Notes: generated by a model not told the origin, from the letters alone. A stretch of DNA of 55,030 nucleotides from Holdemanella sp. MSK.7.32 (GCF_024460475.1 NZ_JANFYN010000012.1:1-55030); one strand, 5' to 3'; numbered from the stretch's first letter, positions 31,973-41,455 are shown. A program made the numbers and translations.

Positions 31973-32800
31973 CTATTTTTCCTCCTTATTACGCTCTTCC
32001 AATTTCCTTACAAGCATCATTAGAAGCATCATGATCATAGCCATGATCATTGAGATAGCTGAACCAAAGTTCCATTCTCCTACAGTAATGAACTGATTTT
32101 CAATGACGTTACCAATCAAGAAGAATTGTCCTCCACCCAATAATTTAGGAATGAAGAATGAACTTACGGCAGGTAAGAACACTAATGTGATACCTGAAAC
32201 TACGCCCGGTAATGAAAGTGGGAAAATAACCTTCCAGAACGTCTGGAATTTATTAGCGCCCAAATCCTGAGCCGCCTCTAATAAAGATTTATCCATCTTC
32301 GTTAAAGCCGTGTTGATCTGCAGAATCATAAATGGCAAGAAGTTATACACCATACCAATCAATACAGCAGCTTCTGTATATAAAAGTTCTGTATGAATTC
32401 CAAACAAGCCTAAAAAGCTACTAATAATTCCATCACTTGATAAAATACCAATCCATGCATATGTTCTTACAAGCATGTTGATCCATGTAGGAAGAGTAAT
32501 CGCAAGAACTAAGATTTGTTGAACTTTAGGACTATTCTTAGAAATAAAGTATGCGATTGGATATCCGATCAACAAACAAATAATGGTTGTCTTAATGGCA
32601 ATCCATAAAGAACGCCATAAAATCAACAAGAAATCTTTGTCTGTAAAGAAACGAACATAGTTATCTAATGTAAGCTTAAAGTGCACAATACTGTTGCCTT
32701 GCTGAATGATTGAATAAAACGCAATCAGCAACATCGGAAGCAACAACATGATGCAAGCCCACACAATATAAGGGATTGCTAATTGTTGAAATTTTTTCAT
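31973..32800 (-). CDS. potB: Polyamine ABC permease PotB
   Basis: 275 residues, six membrane spans. The EAA-type cytoplasmic loop AAQDLGANKFQTFWKVIFPLS contacts PotA. The N-terminal half shows SLWIAIKTTIICLLIGYPIAY and LPTWINMLVRTYAW, standard for PotB/PotH. Gene spacing (3 bp from potA, 2 bp to potCD) indicates one operon. Pairs with the PotC half of the fusion to form the channel. Confidence 0.94.
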   Translation of the reverse strand: MKKFQQLAIPYIVWACIMLLLPMLLIAFYSIIQQGNSIVHFKLTLDNYVRFFTDKDFLLILWRSLWIAIKTTIICLLIGYPIAYFISKNSPKVQQILVLAITLPTWINMLVRTYAWIGILSSDGIISSFLGLFGIHTELLYTEAAVLIGMVYNFLPFMILQINTALTKMDKSLLEAAQDLGANKFQTFWKVIFPLSLPGVVSGITLVFLPAVSSFFIPKLLGGGQFFLIGNVIENQFITVGEWNFGSAISMIMAMIMMLLMMLVRKLEERNKEEK

Positions 32801-32803
32801 TTT

Positions 32804-34387
32804 CTAGAATCCCATTTTCTCCATAACATGGATATCTTCCGCAAAGAAAGTAAGTCCGACCTCTTTTCCTTCCTCTACATAATCCGTTGTATGAATCTTG
32901 AATTCACGACCCGTCGTCCAGAAAGTTACCTTATAGACACCTTCCTTAATTGTTTCAGGATCAAAATCATAATCTACATCTAGATCTACTGTTTCATTTT
33001 CGTCATCCAACTTCCAGCCCTGTGCATTTGCCCAAGTCTTCAAGTCTGTATCAATAGCCATGGATTCCTTGATTTCATCCACTGTTTTAAAGAAGTTAAA
33101 CGCAGAAACGGCTTCATTGGCCTTCTTATTTTCAACAACTCTTTGATCTACGACCCAAATCTTACGGGTAATTGAAGTTTTATTATTTGTTGAGAAAGTA
33201 ACAGTATATTCTCCTACTTCCTGTTTTAAATCTGTATCAATATCATGAATTGAAATAAACTCATCTGTTTCAGGATTCCAAGCCTGTGCATCGGCACGCG
33301 CAATGATTTCTTTATCATCAATATCCTTCATATCTTCTAAGTCTAGATAGAAGTCGTTGGCAGAAATCTTTTCTTTTCCATCTTCGCTTGTGATCGCATA
33401 GTTCTTGTTTACGTGCATATTTACCGTGACATGCGTACCAGGAACAGTTTCCACCATGATTTCATAGTGAACACCCTTAAATAATACGCTCTCAACTTCA
33501 CCAGTCATCTTGCCATCCTTCACATCCACAATATCAATATCTTCTGGGCGAATTACGACATCCACTGGTTCATTTTCTTTATATCCTACATCGACACAGT
33601 CAAATGTAATATCATCAAAACGTACTTTCTTATCGCAAACCATACGTGCTGGAATAATATTACTTTCCCCAATGAACTTCGCAACATATTGATTGACTGG
33701 TTCATTATAAATGTCTTCTGGACTACCAACCTGCTGAATCTCGCCATCCTTCATGATAACAATCTTATCTGACATTGTTAGTGCTTCTTCCTGATCATGC
33801 GTAACGAAGATAAATGTGATTCCTACTTCTTGTTGAATCTTCTTTAATTCATACTGCATTTCTTTACGAAGCTTTAAATCCAACGCACTCAAAGGTTCAT
33901 CCAACAATAATACGCTTGGCTCATTAACTAAGGCACGCGCAATCGCAACACGCTGCTGCTGACCACCAGATAGTAAAGTAACATCTTTATTTTCAAATCC
34001 TTCAAGACCAATCAACTTCAACATTTTCATGACCTTTTGATCAATAACGTCCTTACTCATCTTTTTAATTTTCAATCCAAACGCAATATTGTCATACACA
34101 TTCATATGAGGGAATAGTGCATATTTTTGGAAAACCGTATTCAACTCACGCTTATAGGCTGGCACTTCACAAATATCTTCTCCATTTAAGATGACTTGTC
34201 CTTCGCTAGGTTCTAAAAAACCACCTAAAATACGTAATAAAGTTGTTTTTCCACAACCACTAGGCCCTAATAGTGTGACAAACTCATTTTCATATATATC
34301 TAAATCAATACCCTTTAACACAACTTGACCATCAAATTCTTTTACGATGTGGCGAAATTGAATTAATTTATTCTTTTCCTGTTCCAT
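32804..34387 (-). CDS. potA: Polyamine ABC ATPase PotA with ~150-residue insertion in the regulatory domain
   Basis: 527 residues from ATG 34387 after GGAGAG; typical PotA is 350-385. The ATPase domain is normal: Walker A GPSGCGKTT (41-49), Q-loop, signature LSGGQQQRVAIARAL (139-153), Walker B LLLDEPLSALD, and H-loop THDQ. A TOBE/MOP region begins near 240. Between about 340 and 500 lies an extra segment made of two similar units (AQAWNPETDEF... GEYTVTFST and AQGWKLDDENE... GVYKVTFWT), each like a small beta-sandwich. The TOBE end then resumes (GKEVGLTFFAEDIHVM). Its role is unknown; it could sense substrate or alter ATPase gating. Confidence 0.93.
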   Translation of the reverse strand: MEQEKNKLIQFRHIVKEFDGQVVLKGIDLDIYENEFVTLLGPSGCGKTTLLRILGGFLEPSEGQVILNGEDICEVPAYKRELNTVFQKYALFPHMNVYDNIAFGLKIKKMSKDVIDQKVMKMLKLIGLEGFENKDVTLLSGGQQQRVAIARALVNEPSVLLLDEPLSALDLKLRKEMQYELKKIQQEVGITFIFVTHDQEEALTMSDKIVIMKDGEIQQVGSPEDIYNEPVNQYVAKFIGESNIIPARMVCDKKVRFDDITFDCVDVGYKENEPVDVVIRPEDIDIVDVKDGKMTGEVESVLFKGVHYEIMVETVPGTHVTVNMHVNKNYAITSEDGKEKISANDFYLDLEDMKDIDDKEIIARADAQAWNPETDEFISIHDIDTDLKQEVGEYTVTFSTNNKTSITRKIWVVDQRVVENKKANEAVSAFNFFKTVDEIKESMAIDTDLKTWANAQGWKLDDENETVDLDVDYDFDPETIKEGVYKVTFWTTGREFKIHTTDYVEEGKEVGLTFFAEDIHVMEKMGF

Positions 34388-34407
34388 GTATGTTCTCTCC
34401 TTGTCAA

Positions 34408-34941
34408 TTAAAATACAGGCGGTGTAGATACCCATAATACTTTGGCATCCACACTCGATACGTTTTCTAAATAATGCCCTTCCTTACCTGTAATATAGAA
34501 GGTTTCTTTTGATTTAACTTTTAACCTTTTATTACCAACAACTAAAACAACACTGCCCTTTAAAATATAGCCAAATTCCTCTCCCTCATGAGCCTTGACT
34601 TCCTGTGACTTTGCGCCCGGTTTTAAAGTCAATAAAAGAGGTTCCATCTGATTCTTCTGGGCATTAGGAATAATATATTCCGTAACCAAATCATCTTGCT
34701 CATTCACAAAAAAATCCTGCGTATGGAAAACAATCTGCTCTTCCTTGCTTGATTGAAAGAAATCTGCCAAATTGGTACCTAAAGCTTCCAATATATTCTC
34801 CAATGCAGAAATGTTTGGACTTGTTAAGTCGCGCTCTAACTGCGATAAAAAGCCTTTCGTTAATTCACTACGATTCGCAAGTTCTTCCAAAGTCAACCCA
34901 TTCTGGGTTCGAAGCTCTTTTAGTTTTTTGCCTATTTTCAT
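34408..34941 (-). CDS. XRE-cupin transcriptional regulator of the pot operon
   Basis: 177 residues. N-terminal XRE helix-turn-helix (1-60; LTLEELANRSELTKGFLSQLER) and a C-terminal cupin (about 105-173; HEGEEFGYILKG). This PuuR-like architecture commonly controls polyamine genes. It is the first gene of the operon, 20 bp before potA. ATG follows GGGGTGA. A promoter with TTGCAT and TATAAT lies upstream. Confidence 0.92.
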   Translation of the reverse strand: MKIGKKLKELRTQNGLTLEELANRSELTKGFLSQLERDLTSPNISALENILEALGTNLADFFQSSKEEQIVFHTQDFFVNEQDDLVTEYIIPNAQKNQMEPLLLTLKPGAKSQEVKAHEGEEFGYILKGSVVLVVGNKRLKVKSKETFYITGKEGHYLENVSSVDAKVLWVSTPPVF

Positions 34942-35001
34942 TCAATCACCCCTAATTTGTTTTTTATACTAAACTTTTTGTTTCATTAAAAGAACAAATC
35001 T

Positions 35002-35029
35002 ATTATATAGGAAACCCTCAATTATGCAA
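35002..35029 (-). promoter_or_regulatory. Promoter of the regulator-potABCD operon
   Basis: TTGCAT (35024-35029), 16-bp spacer, TATAAT (35002-35007) on the minus strand. Confidence 0.65.
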
Positions 35030-35058
35030 GAAAAAAAAGAGCATTTTTTTCATGCTCT
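35030..35058 (-). terminator. Terminator after the 203-residue regulator-like gene
   Basis: Minus-strand AGAGCAT and ATGCTCT pair around a 7-base loop, followed by T7-8. It abuts the pot operon promoter. Confidence 0.75.
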
Positions 35059-35073
35059 AAAGTTAAATTAATT

Positions 35074-35685
35074 TTACTGTTTCATATTTCTCAAACGATA
35101 CAATACACAATTTGTCATAACCGCCAAATATAAAGCCTCACTCATACCTTGTGTCTGTAAAGTCAACGGATAATTATCACGAATCATAAAGTCCATACTG
35201 ATGTTTGTTCTTTGCGATATTTTTAAAATCTTATCCACATTGATCTGTCCCTCATCCCAATACTTAGCAGTATTTCTCGTTACTTCCATATATTTGCCAA
35301 ATTGAGTTTGTGAAAGTGAAAAAACAACTTCCCGTATAAAACGCATACGATCACCCATGTCATTTTTTAAATTGTATTCAAAATTCTTAAATTTCGAACT
35401 TCTTTTAATATCTGTAAACAATTCGGGATGAATCAATTTCATAATATCTTGAACCTGAGTCCATGTTAAGCCTTCTAAATTAACGGGCTGATTATACATT
35501 TGATCAAAGAAAATCGAATCAATGGACTGATGATTATAATCTGCAAGAATAAGCACAATACGCGTTTGCGTACGATCCTCGGAATGAATTTGCCTTCTAA
35601 AATTACGCAAAGACATATGGGCTGCTTTGGCAACTTCTTCCTCTGAAATATTATTATCTTCAATGAATTGCACAATTTGTTTCAT
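35074..35685 (-). CDS. Putative helix-turn-helix protein of unknown family
   Basis: 203 residues from ATG 35685 after GAGGTG. Two HTH-like segments are visible: near the N-terminus (SEEEVAKAAHMSLRNFRRQI) and near residue 120 (LSQTQFGKYMEVTRNTAKYW, XRE-like). No ligand domain is recognised. It lies downstream of the 196-residue hypothetical on the same strand, and the gap between them contains two inverted repeats, so autoregulation is plausible. Confidence 0.7.
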   Translation of the reverse strand: MKQIVQFIEDNNISEEEVAKAAHMSLRNFRRQIHSEDRTQTRIVLILADYNHQSIDSIFFDQMYNQPVNLEGLTWTQVQDIMKLIHPELFTDIKRSSKFKNFEYNLKNDMGDRMRFIREVVFSLSQTQFGKYMEVTRNTAKYWDEGQINVDKILKISQRTNISMDFMIRDNYPLTLQTQGMSEALYLAVMTNCVLYRLRNMKQ

Positions 35686-35706
35686 AAAAAAAAACACCTC
35701 CACGTT

Positions 35707-35761
35707 AAACATAGAGATGTTTTATGTGTTTGTACTCGACCAAAAATCGAAAATCGGTCGA
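35707..35761. promoter_or_regulatory. Two inverted repeats before the HTH gene
   Basis: AAACATAGAGATGTTT (35707-35722) is a near-palindrome, and TCGACC (35736-35741) faces GGTCGA (35756-35761) across 14 bp. Candidate operators for the HTH protein; the second could also form a weak hairpin after the upstream gene. Confidence 0.4.
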
Positions 35762-35774
35762 TGAAAACGATTTT

Positions 35775-36365
35775 TTAAGCTTTTGTCGTGTTTTCGTTTT
35801 GAATATTCTTAATAATATCCGTTAAATCCGCTTCATTGATAGCACCATCATAGAAATCATTCAACGTTTCAATCAGACCCTTATCATCTGGTAAAACCGT
35901 TTCAAACACTTCTTTCATGTGTGCAGCCTCCTGATTTGAACCTGCATACTTAACAGTCGCATGAATCATAGATGTATAGATAACATTCACCAACATTAAG
36001 TGATACTTATTGTTGTAGCCATCATTACGATTGTCAATGACTGTGCGTGGACTAATTAGAGCTGTACCTTGATATTTAGCTAAAGTAGGAAACTCTAAAT
36101 AAAGTCCCTTTACCGTCTTATATGTCATTAGTTTCAGTGCATATACACACGCAAATTGTTCTAAATCACCTAACATACGTAAACGATCATCACTGTCTAG
36201 AACCTTTTTAAAATTGATATCTAGTAATCTTGCCAAAACATCACTCACACATTCAAGATTGGTCTTACAAACCACTTCCTGACGACCATCTAAATCCGTT
36301 GTGATTATGAATAAATCGCCTTCGCGATCATAAAATATATTATCTGGATGTCTTAAATTCACCAT
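35775..36365 (-). CDS. Hypothetical protein, 196 residues
   Basis: No family recognised. The N-terminus looks beta-rich (DNIFYDREGDLFIITTD) and the remainder helical, with no membrane span or signal peptide. It starts 11 bp after the flavodoxin-type reductase gene, so the two are probably co-transcribed. Confidence 0.7.
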   Translation of the reverse strand: MVNLRHPDNIFYDREGDLFIITTDLDGRQEVVCKTNLECVSDVLARLLDINFKKVLDSDDRLRMLGDLEQFACVYALKLMTYKTVKGLYLEFPTLAKYQGTALISPRTVIDNRNDGYNNKYHLMLVNVIYTSMIHATVKYAGSNQEAAHMKEVFETVLPDDKGLIETLNDFYDGAINEADLTDIIKNIQNENTTKA

Positions 36366-36376
36366 GCGATCACCTT

Positions 36377-36994
36377 TTAACGAATAAAATTCGTACCCTT
36401 TCTAATTTCTTTTTCAGGCAAACCATACGCCTCTTTACCTAAGGCAATACTTTTCATCAAGAACGTCATATTACGAGCTAAAGCACGCATTGTTTGTTTA
36501 CCCTCTTCATCCTGATTGGCTTCTTGTGCATTATTTCCATGAATTGAATTCCAATATTGACTCGATACAACAGGCATACCACTGATTGTAAAATACTTAT
36601 TTAATTCATCAAAAGTAGCACTCGCTCCGCCACGACGACAAGAAACAACACTAGCCCCCACCTTCATTGTCTTATCAAAACGAGAAATATAGAACAAACG
36701 ATCCAATACTGCAATCAATGTCGCATTCGCGCTGGCATAATATACAGGACTTGAAACAACCAATCCATCCGCTTCTTCAAATTTGGGTAACAATTCATTG
36801 ACAATATCATCATATACACACTTGCCAAGTTTCGTACAAGCACCACAAGCTGAGCAACCACGAACAGCTAAGTTTCCAACTTGTACAGTTTCGGTTTCAA
36901 CCCCACTTTCTTTAAATACAGCTTCCATTTCACGCAAAGCCAAATCATTCACTCCACTGTCATGTGGACTACCATTCAACATTAAGACTTTCAT
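36377..36994 (-). CDS. NADPH-dependent FMN reductase-like flavoprotein
   Basis: 205 residues, flavodoxin-like fold. The phosphate-binding N-terminus is LNGSPHDSGVND, and CSACGACTKLGKC matches the cysteine cluster of iron-sulfur flavoproteins, although spacing may be non-cluster-binding. SSPVYYASANA is the usual FMN-contact loop. GGAGG precedes the ATG. Probably a cytosolic quinone/flavin or azo-type reductase. Confidence 0.85.
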   Translation of the reverse strand: MKVLMLNGSPHDSGVNDLALREMEAVFKESGVETETVQVGNLAVRGCSACGACTKLGKCVYDDIVNELLPKFEEADGLVVSSPVYYASANATLIAVLDRLFYISRFDKTMKVGASVVSCRRGGASATFDELNKYFTISGMPVVSSQYWNSIHGNNAQEANQDEEGKQTMRALARNMTFLMKSIALGKEAYGLPEKEIRKGTNFIR

Positions 36995-37058
36995 ATTTTT
37001 CCTCCGAAAAAATCTATCTCTATTTTATCATTTGCGTCAACATGATAAAATGATATTT

Positions 37059-39557
37059 ATGAAACGAATAGTAACTGGAATATTAGCACATGTCGATGCA
37101 GGAAAAACTACTTGTATCGAAAGTATGCTTTATACATCAAAAACAATCCGAAAATTAGGACGTGTCGACCATCAAGATGCCTATTTGGATTATGATAATC
37201 AAGAAAGAGAAAGAGGCATTACAATTTATTCAAAAGAAGCTCACTTTCATTGGAAAGATAGTGAAATCTATTTGATTGACACACCAGGCCATGTCGATTT
37301 TTCAAGCGAAATGGAAAGAAGTCTTCAAGTATTAGATTTAGCCATTCTTTTAATCAACGGACAAGACAGTATTCAATCTCACACTTCTACCATTTGGAAA
37401 TGCTTAAAACACTATAAGATTCCTACGTTGATCTTTATTAATAAAATGGATATCAGCTATAAGACACAAGAAGAGCTTATGAATGATCTTAAAGTGCATT
37501 TCTCATCCAACTGTATCAATTTTAAATCAAAAGATGCTGAAGATGAACTGTCCATGTTGAATGAAGATATCATGAATCACTATCTAGAAACCGAAGAAGT
37601 CGATTCATCACTTCTTCAACAAGCCATTTTTAAAAGAGAATGCTTCCCCGTATTCTTTGGTTCTGCCTTAAAAATCCAAGGCATTGAAGATTTAATGGAT
37701 GCGATTATCGATTTATCTTTTATCCAAGAGTACCCTGAAGATTTTGGGGCTCGTGTATACAAGATTTCAAGTGATGACCAAGGCAATCGTTTAACCCACG
37801 TAAAGATTACGGGTGGTGTTTTAAATGCCAAAGATAAAGTTGGTACAGATGAAAAGGTAGATCAAATTCGTTTGTATAACGGAAAACAATTTGAAATGGT
37901 ACAAACCGCTTATCCAGGAATGATTTGTGCACTAAAAGGATTGAACAAGTATGAAGTAGGTCAAGGGCTAGGCTTTGAATCTGACACGACAAAACCACTC
38001 TTAAATGCCTATATGAATTACCAACTCCTACTTCCCGAAGGTGTAGATGCACTTACTATGATGCGCTACTGCAGTGTACTTGCTCAAGAAGATCCGCAGC
38101 TACAAATTGAATATGATGAGCAGACGAAACAAATCTTTTTAAGGCTAATGGGATCCATTCAAATGGAAATTCTTCAAAAAGAAATTGAGAAAAGATCTAA
38201 AGTTAAAGTTGGTTTTACAACAGGTAAAGTCTTATTTAAAGAAACCATTCAAAATACAGTTATTGGAGTCGGTCACTTTGAGCCTTTAAGGCACTATGCC
38301 GAAGTACACTTAAAACTTGAACCATTACCTAGAGGTAAAGGACTTGTGTTTGAATCAAACTGTTCCAATGACGATTTAGCTTTAAATTGGCAAAATCTGA
38401 TTTTAACGCATTTAAAAGAGAAACAACACAAAGGTGTATTAACTGGATCGCCAATTACCGATATAAAAATCACTTTAGTGGCCGGTAAAGCCCATTTAAA
38501 ACATACAGAAGGTGGGGATTTTCGACAAGCAACCTATCGTGCTATAAGACAAGGTCTAAAAGAAGCAGAATCTGTATTATTAGAACCTTATTATAGTTTT
38601 GAATTAGTCGTTGAAAATCAACATGTTTCAAAAGCCTTGTTTGATTTAGAAAACAAGCATTGCTCATTTAAAATTGAAGAAGACATGAACAATCTTGTCC
38701 ACATAAAAGGAACGGGACCCGTTCGTGAGTTGATGGACTATCAAAAAGATGTCATCGCATACACAAAAGGAAAAGGCCAATTTATCTGTGAATTAGAAGA
38801 CTATCATGAGTGTTTTGATCAAGAAAAGATCATTGAAGAAACAAATTATGATAGTGAAGCCGATTTAAACAATCCAACCGGATCTGTATTCTGCGAACAT
38901 GGAGCAGGTTATTTTGTGCCTTGGGATGAAGTCAAGGAGCATATGCACATCCAAATTAAAGAAGCCAACGCAACTTCCTATACTTCTTATGTAAAACATA
39001 CAGTTCGTGAAGAAGAATTAAAGAAAGTATTTAATTCACTTGGTGGAAACAACAAGAAAGCTGAAAAGCCAATCAAGAAAAAAGCGAAGGTTGATATGAA
39101 TTTAAATCAGATTCATGTCGAAAATAAAAAGCCAGAATGTTTAATGATTGACGGCTACAATATGATTTATGACTGGCAAGATTTAAAAGATATTGCCAAA
39201 GTAAACATTGAATCTGCACGTGATGAATTGATCAATCGAATCTCGAATTATCAAGGATATAAGCGTATCAAAGTCATCTTAGTATTTGATGGATATCGCG
39301 TAAAAAACAATACAGGTTCACATTTTAATCAAGGAAATCTAGACATTATTTATACGAGATATAATCAAACAGCAGACAGCTATATTGAAAAGGCTGTACA
39401 CGACTTAAAAAAGAAATATGAATTATCAGTTGCGACAAGTGATGGCTTGATTCAAAATGCGATCTTAGCCAATGGTGCAAAAAGAATCTCAGCTCGTGAA
39501 CTTGAGATTGTCGTAAAAAACGTAAACAAACGAGCTCTTTCGTACTTAAAGAAATAG
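37059..39557 (+). CDS. TetM/EF-G-like GTPase fused to a Rae1 (YacP)-like NYN endoribonuclease
   Basis: 832 residues from ATG 37059. Residues 1-650 are a TetM-type translational GTPase: G1 AHVDAGKTT (10-18), G3 DTPGHVDF, G4 NKMD, then EF-G-like domains with EGGDFRQATYRAIRQG and LLEPYYSFEL. A Lys-rich linker (660-692) joins a NYN domain (693-832) with IDGYNMIYDW, VFDGYRVK, TADSYIEK, VATSDG and SARELE, closely matching B. subtilis Rae1/YacP, a ribosome A-site endoribonuclease. Fusion implies GTPase-assisted delivery of a nuclease to ribosomes. The long upstream extension of the frame is rejected. TGATAAAAT ends 7 nt before the ATG with no ribosome-binding site, suggesting a leaderless start. Confidence 0.9.
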   Translation: MKRIVTGILAHVDAGKTTCIESMLYTSKTIRKLGRVDHQDAYLDYDNQERERGITIYSKEAHFHWKDSEIYLIDTPGHVDFSSEMERSLQVLDLAILLINGQDSIQSHTSTIWKCLKHYKIPTLIFINKMDISYKTQEELMNDLKVHFSSNCINFKSKDAEDELSMLNEDIMNHYLETEEVDSSLLQQAIFKRECFPVFFGSALKIQGIEDLMDAIIDLSFIQEYPEDFGARVYKISSDDQGNRLTHVKITGGVLNAKDKVGTDEKVDQIRLYNGKQFEMVQTAYPGMICALKGLNKYEVGQGLGFESDTTKPLLNAYMNYQLLLPEGVDALTMMRYCSVLAQEDPQLQIEYDEQTKQIFLRLMGSIQMEILQKEIEKRSKVKVGFTTGKVLFKETIQNTVIGVGHFEPLRHYAEVHLKLEPLPRGKGLVFESNCSNDDLALNWQNLILTHLKEKQHKGVLTGSPITDIKITLVAGKAHLKHTEGGDFRQATYRAIRQGLKEAESVLLEPYYSFELVVENQHVSKALFDLENKHCSFKIEEDMNNLVHIKGTGPVRELMDYQKDVIAYTKGKGQFICELEDYHECFDQEKIIEETNYDSEADLNNPTGSVFCEHGAGYFVPWDEVKEHMHIQIKEANATSYTSYVKHTVREEELKKVFNSLGGNNKKAEKPIKKKAKVDMNLNQIHVENKKPECLMIDGYNMIYDWQDLKDIAKVNIESARDELINRISNYQGYKRIKVILVFDGYRVKNNTGSHFNQGNLDIIYTRYNQTADSYIEKAVHDLKKKYELSVATSDGLIQNAILANGAKRISARELEIVVKNVNKRALSYLKK

Positions 39558-39597
39558 TTTATGATATAATAGCGAAAAAGATGGAGGAATTTAATTT

Positions 39598-40521
39598 ATG
39601 ACAAGAAAGATTGCCATTATTGGAGCCGGTCCTGCTGGCTATACATTGGCTCAAGAATTAGTTAAAACAGAAAATGAGTACCAGATTGATATTTTTGATA
39701 AGGAAGCTGAAATTGGTGGAGCCATTTATACAGGTATTCCTGAATATCGTATGCCGAAAATTTTCTTAGAAAAAGCCTATAACGGATTGATTGAAGCCGG
39801 TGTTAAATTCCATTTTAATACTTTTGTGGATCAAACTATGTTTAAAGAATTACAAACAAACTATGATTATGTGGTTGTAGCGATTGGTGCCCAAATTGAA
39901 AATACTTTTGGTTTTGAAACAGGTAATGGCGTCGTTGCCGGCTTAACATTACTTTACGATTTAAATATCAATCACAAACAAGAAGACTTCAAAAAATATA
40001 AAAAGGCCATTGTTTGGGGTGGTGGAAATGTTGCGATGGATTGTGCAAGATCATTAGTTCGTATCATTGACGATGTCACAATCGTATATCGTAGATCTTT
40101 ACAGGAAATGCCTGCAAGTCCTGCAGAAATCAAAGCCTGTGAAAAAGAAGGTGTTAAGATTGTCTTCTTAAACAACATCAAAGACATTTTAAAGGATGAA
40201 AACGGAAATGTTTGTGGTGTTCAAGTTGCGAAAATGGAACTTGGAGAAATGGATGAATCTGGAAGAGCAAGCTGCCACGAAGTAAAAGATTCATTATTCA
40301 CAATAGATTGTGATCTAGTTGCGATGGCTATTGGTCAAAAAGTAGACTTCACTCCATTAAATAACAATTTAAAAACAACGGATACACACGCCTCTACATT
40401 AGATAATGTATTCATTATTGGAGATGCCTTTACAGGGCCAAAAACAATTGGTAGTGCTGTAATGGAAGGTAAAAAGATTGCCAAAGAAATCGAAGCTAAA
40501 TACAATGAAGGAGCGAACTAA
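39598..40521 (+). CDS. GltD/NfnB-like FAD-dependent NAD(P)H oxidoreductase
   Basis: 307 residues. FAD site GAGPAGYTLAQEL (9-21), IYTGIPEYRMPK, NAD(P) site GGGNVAMDCAR, and the C-terminal FAD segment VFIIGDAFTGPKTIGSAV. It lacks the N-terminal Fe-S domain of GltD, so it is a stand-alone flavoprotein that would need a partner acceptor. GGAGG precedes the ATG, and an extended -10 (TGATATAAT) in the 40-bp gap gives it its own promoter. Confidence 0.88.
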   Translation: MTRKIAIIGAGPAGYTLAQELVKTENEYQIDIFDKEAEIGGAIYTGIPEYRMPKIFLEKAYNGLIEAGVKFHFNTFVDQTMFKELQTNYDYVVVAIGAQIENTFGFETGNGVVAGLTLLYDLNINHKQEDFKKYKKAIVWGGGNVAMDCARSLVRIIDDVTIVYRRSLQEMPASPAEIKACEKEGVKIVFLNNIKDILKDENGNVCGVQVAKMELGEMDESGRASCHEVKDSLFTIDCDLVAMAIGQKVDFTPLNNNLKTTDTHASTLDNVFIIGDAFTGPKTIGSAVMEGKKIAKEIEAKYNEGAN

Positions 40522-40592
40522 TCGTTCCTTTTTCTTTGGAAAACAAAAAAGCTACCTACACCAACTCTTGCAGGGTTTGTAGGTAGTTTTTA
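40510..40592 (+). terminator. Tandem terminators after the oxidoreductase gene
   Basis: GGAGCGA/TCGTTCC followed by TTTTTCTTT overlaps the stop codon. CTACCTACA (40552-40560) with TGTAGGTAG (40578-40586) followed by TTTTTACT is a second, stronger hairpin. Confidence 0.8.
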
Positions 40593-40597
40593 CTACA

Positions 40598-41455
40598 TCA
40601 TAATCTCTTTTCAAATCCACCATCAATTTCTTGATCCTCGCTAATTGTCACAAAGGCCTTTGGATCAATTTCATTGACAATTTTTTTGAAGTTACGAATC
40701 TCATATTTATTGACAGCACAAAATAAAATATACTGTTCTGTATCTGTATAAGCACCCTTACCCATCCAGTACGTTACACCGCGTCCTGTTCTTTCCATAA
40801 TTACATTCTTCATATTTTCTTTCTTTGTAAAAATCAATACAGTCATATTGATATTTTGATAGTGGATACGATCACTAATAAAATAAAGAATAGCCACAAA
40901 GATAATGGAATAGAGTGATGTCTGTAAATCAAAAATAAAGGCACAAATTGTAAATAAGATCGAATTAATAATAATCGATAGCTTGCCTACAGAAAAGCCT
41001 GGTTTTGTCTTCGATAAACATACACCGGCAATATCCATACCACCGCAACATCCACTACTTTGTAAAGCAAGTCCTACTCCAATACCACACATTAAGGCTC
41101 CAAAGATACAATTTGAAAGCATGTCTGGCATAATCACAAAAGATTGTTTTGGCAAAATAGATAATGTAATGGTTTGAACCACTAAACTAATGACAGTCTT
41201 GATACAAAATTCTTTATTCATAATTTTAAAGCCCATAATGAACAAAGGAATATTGATCATAAAGTTAATGATACCCACCAAATTCATATGTCCAAGACTT
41301 GGCACCATCTTTACAATAAAATACTCAATAATCTGTGCAATACCAATGGCACCACCAAAGTTGATTCCATTCGGTGTCACAAACAAATAAATCCCTAACG
41401 AAAGTAAGATACTTCCTATAATTAACTCAATATACTTTTCAACATTTTCTCTCAT
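40598..41455 (-). CDS. YitT-family membrane protein
   Basis: 285 residues. Five to six hydrophobic spans in the first ~200 residues (LGIYLFVTPNGINFGGAIGIAQI; SSGCCGGMDIAG), then a cytosolic DUF2179 domain (GRGVTYWMGKGAY). YitT proteins are widespread in Bacillota and of uncertain function. ATG follows GGGGT. Confidence 0.9.
   Translation of the reverse strand: MRENVEKYIELIIGSILLSLGIYLFVTPNGINFGGAIGIAQIIEYFIVKMVPSLGHMNLVGIINFMINIPLFIMGFKIMNKEFCIKTVISLVVQTITLSILPKQSFVIMPDMLSNCIFGALMCGIGVGLALQSSGCCGGMDIAGVCLSKTKPGFSVGKLSIIINSILFTICAFIFDLQTSLYSIIFVAILYFISDRIHYQNINMTVLIFTKKENMKNVIMERTGRGVTYWMGKGAYTDTEQYILFCAVNKYEIRNFKKIVNEIDPKAFVTISEDQEIDGGFEKRL

Noticed and set aside
36783..37058. N-terminal extension of the GTPase-Rae1 protein
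   Set aside because: The extension lies antisense to the reductase gene and the TetM-type protein begins naturally at MKRIVTG (37059).
37059..39557. Tetracycline resistance gene tet(M)/tet(O)
   Set aside because: The GTPase is TetM-like but divergent and fused to a Rae1-type domain; resistance cannot be claimed from sequence.
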